The translations under genes and the position numbers were made by a program. A model generated the notes under the pieces. The model was not told the origin of the DNA. It ran no database searches and saw only the letters and a program-made list of their open reading frames with translations. A DNA stretch of 64,000 bases from positions 186,001 to 250,000 of the forward strand of contig JBEEGH010000019.1 in NCBI GenBank assembly GCA_041166745.1, given 5' to 3'. The stretch comes from DASUCS01 sp041166745. Its GTDB lineage: Bacteria > Actinomycetota > Acidimicrobiia > Acidimicrobiales > JACDCH01. This document shows positions 59,468 to 64,000 of the stretch, piece by piece (within the stretch, counting starts at the first letter, position 1; each line of letters starts with the position of its first letter).

Positions 59468-60354
59468 GCGAGCGCAGCGAGCGAGAGACGCTCCCGGCTA
59501 CTCCGGCCGAGAAGGCGGACGTGCTCGTCGAGGCGCTGCCGTACATCCGGAAGTTCTTCGGATCGACGGTGGTCGTGAAGTACGGCGGCAACGCGATGAC
59601 CGATCCCGCACTTGCGCGTCAGTTCGCCGACGACGTGGTGTTGATGCGGTCGGTCGGCATGCGGCCCGTTGTCGTCCACGGTGGGGGACCGCAGATCAGC
59701 GCGCTCATGGAGCGTCTCGGCATGGTGCCCGAGTTCCGTGATGGTCTCCGGGTCACGGATGCCGAGAGCCTCGACATCGCGCGCATGGTGCTTGTCGGGA
59801 AGGTGAATCGCGACATCGTGTCGGCCGTCAACGTGCACGGTCCGCTGGCCGTGGGCCTCTCAGGCGAGGACGCGGGGTTGATCCTCGCCAGCGCCCGCAA
59901 TCCCGAGCTGGGGTTCGTCGGTGACGTTGCCGCAGTGAACCCAGGGATCGTGCAACGACTCCTGGCCGAAGAGCTCATTCCCGTCGTCTCCACCATCGGC
60001 GCCGACCTCGCAGGTCAGTCGTACAACATCAACGCCGACACGGTCGCCGGCGCGCTGGCCGAGGCACTCGGCGCCGAGAAGATCGTGTACCTCACCGACG
60101 TCGAAGGCCTGCTCGCAGATCTCGACGACCCCGGTTCGTTGATCAGTCACATCGATGCGACGCAACTCCAGAAGCTGGTCGACACGGGTGTGCTCACCGG
60201 CGGGATGATCCCCAAGATCGCGGCCTGCGTCCACGCCGTGGAGCAGGGCGTCGGGTCGGCACACATCCTCGACGGCCGAATCCCACACGTCCTACTGCTC
60301 GAGGTCTTCACCGACTCGGGCATCGGCACGATGATCACGAAGGAGTCACAGTGA
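59464..60354 (+). CDS. argB: Acetylglutamate kinase
   Basis: A 296-residue amino-acid kinase. The ATP/acetylglutamate sites are VVKYGGNAM, VVVHGGGPQIS, LVGKVNRDIV and YNINADTVAGALAEAL. Residues 1-27 form an extension before PYIRKFF. Such N-terminal helices occur in hexameric, arginine-inhibited kinases, so feedback inhibition is possible. The extension starts SERSERE, encoded by GAGCGA-type repeats. GTG start, overlapping argJ; argD follows with 4 bases overlap. Confidence 0.95.
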   Translation: MSERSERETLPATPAEKADVLVEALPYIRKFFGSTVVVKYGGNAMTDPALARQFADDVVLMRSVGMRPVVVHGGGPQISALMERLGMVPEFRDGLRVTDAESLDIARMVLVGKVNRDIVSAVNVHGPLAVGLSGEDAGLILASARNPELGFVGDVAAVNPGIVQRLLAEELIPVVSTIGADLAGQSYNINADTVAGALAEALGAEKIVYLTDVEGLLADLDDPGSLISHIDATQLQKLVDTGVLTGGMIPKIAACVHAVEQGVGSAHILDGRIPHVLLLEVFTDSGIGTMITKESQ

Positions 60355-61496
60355 CGTCTCACCTGATGCCGACGTATCCGCCGCAGCCGGTCACGTTCGT
60401 GCGCGGCGAAGGCACTCGTCTGTGGGACGACAACGGCAACGAGTACCTGGACTTCCTCTCCGGGCTCGCGGTCACCGGCCTCGGCCACGCCAATCCGGTG
60501 GTGGCCGACGCGATCAATGCGCAGGCGCGCACGTTGCTCCATGTGTCGAACCTGTTCGGCACCGAACCGGGCGAGGAAGTGGCGGCGACACTCAACGAGC
60601 TACTCGGTGGCGACGGGTTGGTCTTCTTCTGCAACAGCGGCGCTGAGGCCAACGAGTGCGCGATCAAGCTGGCCCGGAAGTTCGGCGGCCGCGGCAAGCA
60701 CGTTGTGGTCAGCGCCTACGGCTCGTTCCACGGCCGCACGCTCGCCACCCTGCATGCCACCGGCCAACCACAGAAGCACGAGATCTTCCAACCCCTTCCT
60801 GAAGGTTTCCGCCACGTCGCATGGGACGATCTCGACGCGCTCGAGATCGCACTCGACGTCTCCGTAGCGGCGGTGCTACTCGAGCCCGTGCAGGGCGAAG
60901 GCGGCGTCAACCCCGCAACCGTCGAGTACTTCCAGGGCGTGCGCCGCCTCTGCGACGAGCGGGGCATCCTCTTCATGGTCGACGAGGTGCAGACCGGGCT
61001 CGGTCGTACCGGAAAGTGGTTCGGCTTCGAGCACTTCGGCGTGCGACCGGACGTCGTCACGATGGCCAAGGCGCTCGGCAACGGAGTGCCCATCGGCGCG
61101 TGCTGGGCGCGGGCCGACGTGGCCTGTGCCTTCGAGCCGGGCGATCACGCAACGACATTCGGCGGACAGCCCTTGGCGACCGCCGCGGCGCGCGCCGTGC
61201 TCGGCGAGATGCGTCGGCTCGACATTCCGGCCGCGGCGGCACGCGCCGGCGACCGCTTGATGGCCGCGCTGGCCGAGACCGCCGGCGTCGCCGACGTCCG
61301 TGGTCTCGGATTGCTCGTTGCCGCGCAACTGGACGAAGGTCTCGACGCCAAGACGGTCGTAGCCGGGTGTCTCGCGGCGGGGCTCGTCGTCAATGCCGTC
61401 ACGCCTACAGCGCTTCGCCTTGCGCCTCCGCTGACGGTCAGCGACACGGAGATCGACGACGCTGTGGCGATCCTCGCCAAGGTCCTTTCCTCATGA
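60351..61496 (+). CDS. argD: Acetylornithine aminotransferase
   Basis: A 381-residue PLP enzyme of fold type I. FFCNSGAEANECAIKLAR (PLP phosphate site), VVSAYGSFHGRTLATL, FMVDEVQTGLGRTGK (PLP Asp) and VTMAKALGNGVPIGA (Schiff-base Lys) are in order, then DHATTFGGQPLA. It may also act on succinyldiaminopimelate, as in other bacteria. The GTG start overlaps argB; the stop overlaps argF (ATGA). Confidence 0.96.
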   Translation: MTSHLMPTYPPQPVTFVRGEGTRLWDDNGNEYLDFLSGLAVTGLGHANPVVADAINAQARTLLHVSNLFGTEPGEEVAATLNELLGGDGLVFFCNSGAEANECAIKLARKFGGRGKHVVVSAYGSFHGRTLATLHATGQPQKHEIFQPLPEGFRHVAWDDLDALEIALDVSVAAVLLEPVQGEGGVNPATVEYFQGVRRLCDERGILFMVDEVQTGLGRTGKWFGFEHFGVRPDVVTMAKALGNGVPIGACWARADVACAFEPGDHATTFGGQPLATAAARAVLGEMRRLDIPAAAARAGDRLMAALAETAGVADVRGLGLLVAAQLDEGLDAKTVVAGCLAAGLVVNAVTPTALRLAPPLTVSDTEIDDAVAILAKVLSS

Positions 61497-62389
61497 GACA
61501 TTTTCTCGAGATCGACGATCTGTCTCCGTCGGAGCTGCTGGACGTGCTCGACCGGTCGGAGTCGTCGGCTCTCGGCACGCCGTTGGCGGGAAAGGGTGTG
61601 GCCCTCTATTTCGAGAAGCCGTCGCTGCGGACCCGTCACTCGGCCGAGATGGCCGTCGTTCAACTCGGTGGCCATCCGGTCACGATCCGTCGCGAGGAGA
61701 TCGGCGCCGGCGCTCGAGAACCGCTCTCCGACATCGCGCGAGTCCTCGCGGGCTATCACGCCCTGATGGGAGCGCGCGTGTTCGTCCACGACGACGTCGT
61801 CGCGCTGGCCGCGCCTGATGCGCTCCCCATCGTGAACCTGCTCTCGGATGAGGCGCACCCGTGCCAAGCGTTGGCCGACCTGCTCACGATGCGCCAGGAG
61901 TGGAACGAGCTCGCGGGCCGCACGGTGTGCTGGGTCGGCGACTTCAACAACGTCGCCCGCTCGCTGGCGATCGGCTGCGCCATGACCGCCATGCAGGTAC
62001 GCCTCGCCTGTCCGGCGGGGTATGGGCCGAGCGAGGCCGACCTCGATCGCCTCGCGCAGTACGACTGCGCGCCCTTCGTGACCACGCATCCCGACGAGGC
62101 CGCCAAGGGAGCCGACGCGGTGCACACCGACGTGTGGACGTCGATGGGGTTCGAAACCGAGGCGGACGATCGGCACCGCGCTTTCGAGGGCTTTCAGGTC
62201 GACGACAGCGTGATGGCCACGGCCGCGGTCCACGCTGTGTTCATGCACTGTCTTCCCGCACACCGCGGTGAGGAAGTGTCGGCTTCCGTCGTCGACGGCC
62301 CTCAGAGTCGGGTGTTTCTCCAGGCCGAGAACCGCATGCACTCGTTCCGCGGGCTGCTGGCATGGCTCACCGCGGTGAACGCACGGTGA
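61493..62389 (+). CDS. argF: Ornithine carbamoyltransferase
   Basis: A 298-residue enzyme that makes citrulline from ornithine and carbamoyl phosphate. The carbamoyl-phosphate loop reads SLRTR (FEKPSLRTRHS) instead of STRTR, a substitution also seen in some other OTCases. DEAHPCQALADL, DVWTSMGFE (ornithine loop) and the catalytic HCLPAHRGEE are intact, so OTCase, not aspartate or acetylornithine carbamoyltransferase, is favoured. It overlaps argD and argR by 4 bases. Confidence 0.94.
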   Translation: MRHFLEIDDLSPSELLDVLDRSESSALGTPLAGKGVALYFEKPSLRTRHSAEMAVVQLGGHPVTIRREEIGAGAREPLSDIARVLAGYHALMGARVFVHDDVVALAAPDALPIVNLLSDEAHPCQALADLLTMRQEWNELAGRTVCWVGDFNNVARSLAIGCAMTAMQVRLACPAGYGPSEADLDRLAQYDCAPFVTTHPDEAAKGADAVHTDVWTSMGFETEADDRHRAFEGFQVDDSVMATAAVHAVFMHCLPAHRGEEVSASVVDGPQSRVFLQAENRMHSFRGLLAWLTAVNAR

Positions 62390-62883
62390 CGAGCAAGGTG
62401 ACGGACAACGGCGCGCAGCGTCTCGCCAAACAACAACGTCAACATCGGATTGCCGGCCTGCTCGAGAGGAACGCCGTCACCAGCCAGGGTCAGCTCGTGC
62501 AGTTGCTCACGGATGATGGTGTCGTCGCCACACAGGCGACGGTTTCGCGCGATCTCGACGAGTTGGGCGCGATCAAGGTGCGGGCGTCCGGGGGCGACAG
62601 CGTGTACGCCATCCCGGATCTGCCGAAGGAACATCGCACCCCGGAGGATCATCTCCGCCGCGTGCTCGGCGACTGGGTCGTCGATGTCGACCACTCACAC
62701 AACCTCGTGGTGTTGCGCACCCCGCCGGGCTCGGCCCACGTCGTTGCCTCGGCCATCGATCGCGCGGGGCTGCCCGCCATTCTCGGCACGGTCGCAGGAG
62801 ATGACACGATCCTGGTCGTGGTCGCCGAGCGCTCGAGTGGAACCAAGATCGCGCGCGAGCTCAGCAAGCTCGCCGGACTCTAG
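62386..62883 (+). CDS. argR: Arginine repressor ArgR
   Basis: A 165-residue regulator. The N-terminal winged helix (about 15-80; RIAGLLERNAVTSQGQLVQLL and ATQATVSRDLDELGAIKV, the recognition helix) is joined to the C-terminal arginine-binding hexamerisation domain (about 95-165; VASAIDRAGLPAILGTVAGDDTILVV with the GTxAGDDT motif). It should bind the ARG boxes at 57258-57291, so it represses its own operon. The GTG start overlaps argF (GTGA). Confidence 0.96.
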   Translation: MTSKVTDNGAQRLAKQQRQHRIAGLLERNAVTSQGQLVQLLTDDGVVATQATVSRDLDELGAIKVRASGGDSVYAIPDLPKEHRTPEDHLRRVLGDWVVDVDHSHNLVVLRTPPGSAHVVASAIDRAGLPAILGTVAGDDTILVVVAERSSGTKIARELSKLAGL

Positions 62884-62896
62884 AGAAGGGCTTCCA

Positions 62897-64000
62897 ATGG
62901 CAAAGCGAGTGGTGCTCGCGTACAGCGGCGGGCTCGACACATCGGTGGCCGTGCGTTGGATGATCGACAACCTCGGTGTCGAAGTCGTCGCGCTGGCAGT
63001 GAACGTCGGGCAAGACGGCGGAACGATCGAAGCGGACACGATCACCGAGCGTGCCCTGGCGGCCGGCGCCGTCGAGTGCGTCGTGACCGACGTGCGCGAC
63101 GAATTCGCGCGCGACTTCCTGATGCCCGCGCTCAAGGCCAACGCGCTCTACGAGGGTCGCTATCCGCTCGTGTCCGCGCTGTCACGGCCGGTGATCGCGA
63201 AGCAGCTGGTGAAGACGGCCCGGGAGTACGGCGCCGACGCCGTCGCCCACGGCTGCACGGGCAAGGGCAACGACCAGGTGCGGTTCGAGGTCTCGACCCG
63301 CGCACTCGCTCCCGACCTCGACGTGATTGCGCCGGTTCGGTCGTGGGGGATGACCCGTGCCGACTGCATCCTCTACGCGTACGACCACGGCATCCCGATC
63401 ACTGCGACGAAAGAGAAGCTGTACTCGATCGACGACAATCTGTGGGGTCGCGCCATCGAGTGTGGCGAGATGGAAGACCCATGGCGGGTGCCGCCCCCCG
63501 GCGTCTGGTCGCTCACGAAACAGACCGCGACGGAGCCGCGCGATCTCGTGATCGGATTCGAGGAAGGCGTGCCCGTCTCCCTCGATGGAGAGCCCACCGG
63601 CTTGGTCGAGCTGATCTCCAAGGTGGGGGAGACCGTCGGCTCGTTCGGCTGGGGCCGGCTCGACATGGTCGAGAACCGCCGCGTCGGCATCAAGAGCCGC
63701 GAGACCTACGAATGCCCGTCGGCTCTTGCGCTCATCGCCGCGCACGCTGATCTGGAGTCGATCACACACGAGCGCGATCTCGCTCGCGAGAAGCAGCGGC
63801 TCGAAATCAGGTACGCCGAACTGATCTACGACGGCCTCTGGTTCTCGCCGCTCCGTCAGGCCCTCGACGCTTTCATCGACGAGTCGCAACAGTTCGTCAC
63901 GGGCGACGTGCGGCTCCATCTCGAGCCCGGCTCGTGCCAGGTCACCGGCCGGCGCAGCGAACACAGCCTGTACGACTACGGCCTGGCGACGTACGAGGCG
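62897..64000 (+). CDS. argG: Argininosuccinate synthase, 3' end outside window
   Basis: 368 codons are visible and the frame is open to the last base. The P-loop-like ATP motif is LAYSGGLDTSVAVRWM (about residue 7-20). GCTGKGNDQVRFE (aspartate/citrulline site) and SIDDNLWGRAIECGE follow. The full protein is about 400 residues, so some 30 are missing. ATG 62897 is preceded by a GAGAAGGG Shine-Dalgarno and starts 13 bases after argR. It is the penultimate step of arginine synthesis; argH is expected just beyond the window. Confidence 0.96.
   Translation, partial: MAKRVVLAYSGGLDTSVAVRWMIDNLGVEVVALAVNVGQDGGTIEADTITERALAAGAVECVVTDVRDEFARDFLMPALKANALYEGRYPLVSALSRPVIAKQLVKTAREYGADAVAHGCTGKGNDQVRFEVSTRALAPDLDVIAPVRSWGMTRADCILYAYDHGIPITATKEKLYSIDDNLWGRAIECGEMEDPWRVPPPGVWSLTKQTATEPRDLVIGFEEGVPVSLDGEPTGLVELISKVGETVGSFGWGRLDMVENRRVGIKSRETYECPSALALIAAHADLESITHERDLAREKQRLEIRYAELIYDGLWFSPLRQALDAFIDESQQFVTGDVRLHLEPGSCQVTGRRSEHSLYDYGLATYEA

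Noticed and set aside
61610..61650. SLRTR instead of STRTR in ArgF as a sign of acetylornithine or succinylornithine carbamoyltransferase
   Set aside because: DVWTSMG and HCLPAHRG, the length and the position in an argJ-containing operon fit ordinary OTCase; the same substitution occurs in other OTCases.
1..64000. tRNA, rRNA, CRISPR arrays, transposases, integrases or attachment sites
   Set aside because: Intergenic gaps are too short for most RNA genes, no repeat-spacer pattern was seen, and no recombinase or transposase motif was found. A tRNAscan and covariance-model search could not be run.

Overview
The window is roughly two-thirds GC and almost fully coding. It reads as chromosomal core of an actinomycete (Actinomycetota). 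The evidence is the gene order (rel-hisS-aspS-rarA-alaS-ruvX-mltG-aroE, aroC-K-B-Q-pepQ-efp-nusB, pyrR-B-C-carAB-D-F, mihF-...-rpoZ-coaBC-metK-priA, def-fmt-rsmB, rib genes, infC-rpmI-rplT-tsnR-pheST, argCJBDFRG), an mIHF gene, a DUF222/HNH protein, frequent GTG/TTG starts and promoter motifs placed for leaderless mRNAs. An Acidimicrobiia-like lineage is my best guess, but the sequence alone does not prove it. No rRNA, tRNA, CRISPR, insertion sequence or prophage was found.

Layout. 1-4.6 kb: the 3' part of a bifunctional ppGpp synthetase/hydrolase, a small membrane protein, a DUF222-HNH protein and an aldo/keto reductase. 4.7-16.2 kb: hisS, aspS, rarA, two small membrane proteins, alaS, ruvX, mltG, aroE and a DUF4388 protein. 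16.2-18.4 kb: an epimerase-like protein, two small membrane proteins and a prepilin peptidase. 18.5-24.8 kb: shikimate genes aroC-K-B-Q, pepQ, efp, nusB, a HAD phosphatase and a GNAT acetyltransferase. 24.8-33.6 kb: the pyrimidine operon behind a PyrR-type attenuator. 33.6-38.7 kb: mihF, an archaeal-type cytidylate kinase where gmk is expected, rpoZ, coaBC, metK and a degenerate priA. 38.7-41.0 kb: a minus-strand trio (RsmC-like, TrmH-like, Eis-like). 41.1-48.2 kb: def, fmt, rsmB, a MoaB/MogA protein, ribD-ribE-ribBA-ribH and hisG. 48.2-57.2 kb: a cold-shock-like protein, DUF1844, the infC leader, infC-rpmI-rplT, a SpoU methyltransferase, a PAS histidine kinase, pheST, a flippase-like protein and a VOC protein. 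57.2-64 kb: the arginine operon argC-J-B-D-F-R-G behind tandem ARG boxes; argG runs off the window.

The genes lie in long co-directional runs whose stops and starts overlap by 1-25 bases (ATGA, GTGA, TTGA, TGATG), so translational coupling is the norm. Biosynthesis of aromatic amino acids, pyrimidines, riboflavin and arginine sits beside translation factors and tRNA synthetases. The longest gene-free stretch is the infC leader (48815-49069); it holds a promoter, an intrinsic terminator and a mini-ORF.

The most notable signals are regulatory or concern start codons: a complete PyrR attenuator (binding hairpin, antiterminator, terminator) before pyrR; an infC whose only workable start is AUA, overlapped by a six-codon mini-ORF; a hisS whose conserved N-terminal motif lies upstream of any ATG/GTG/TTG; tandem ARG boxes made of a perfect 12-bp direct repeat; and the replacement of guanylate kinase by an archaeal-type CMP kinase in an otherwise standard neighbourhood.
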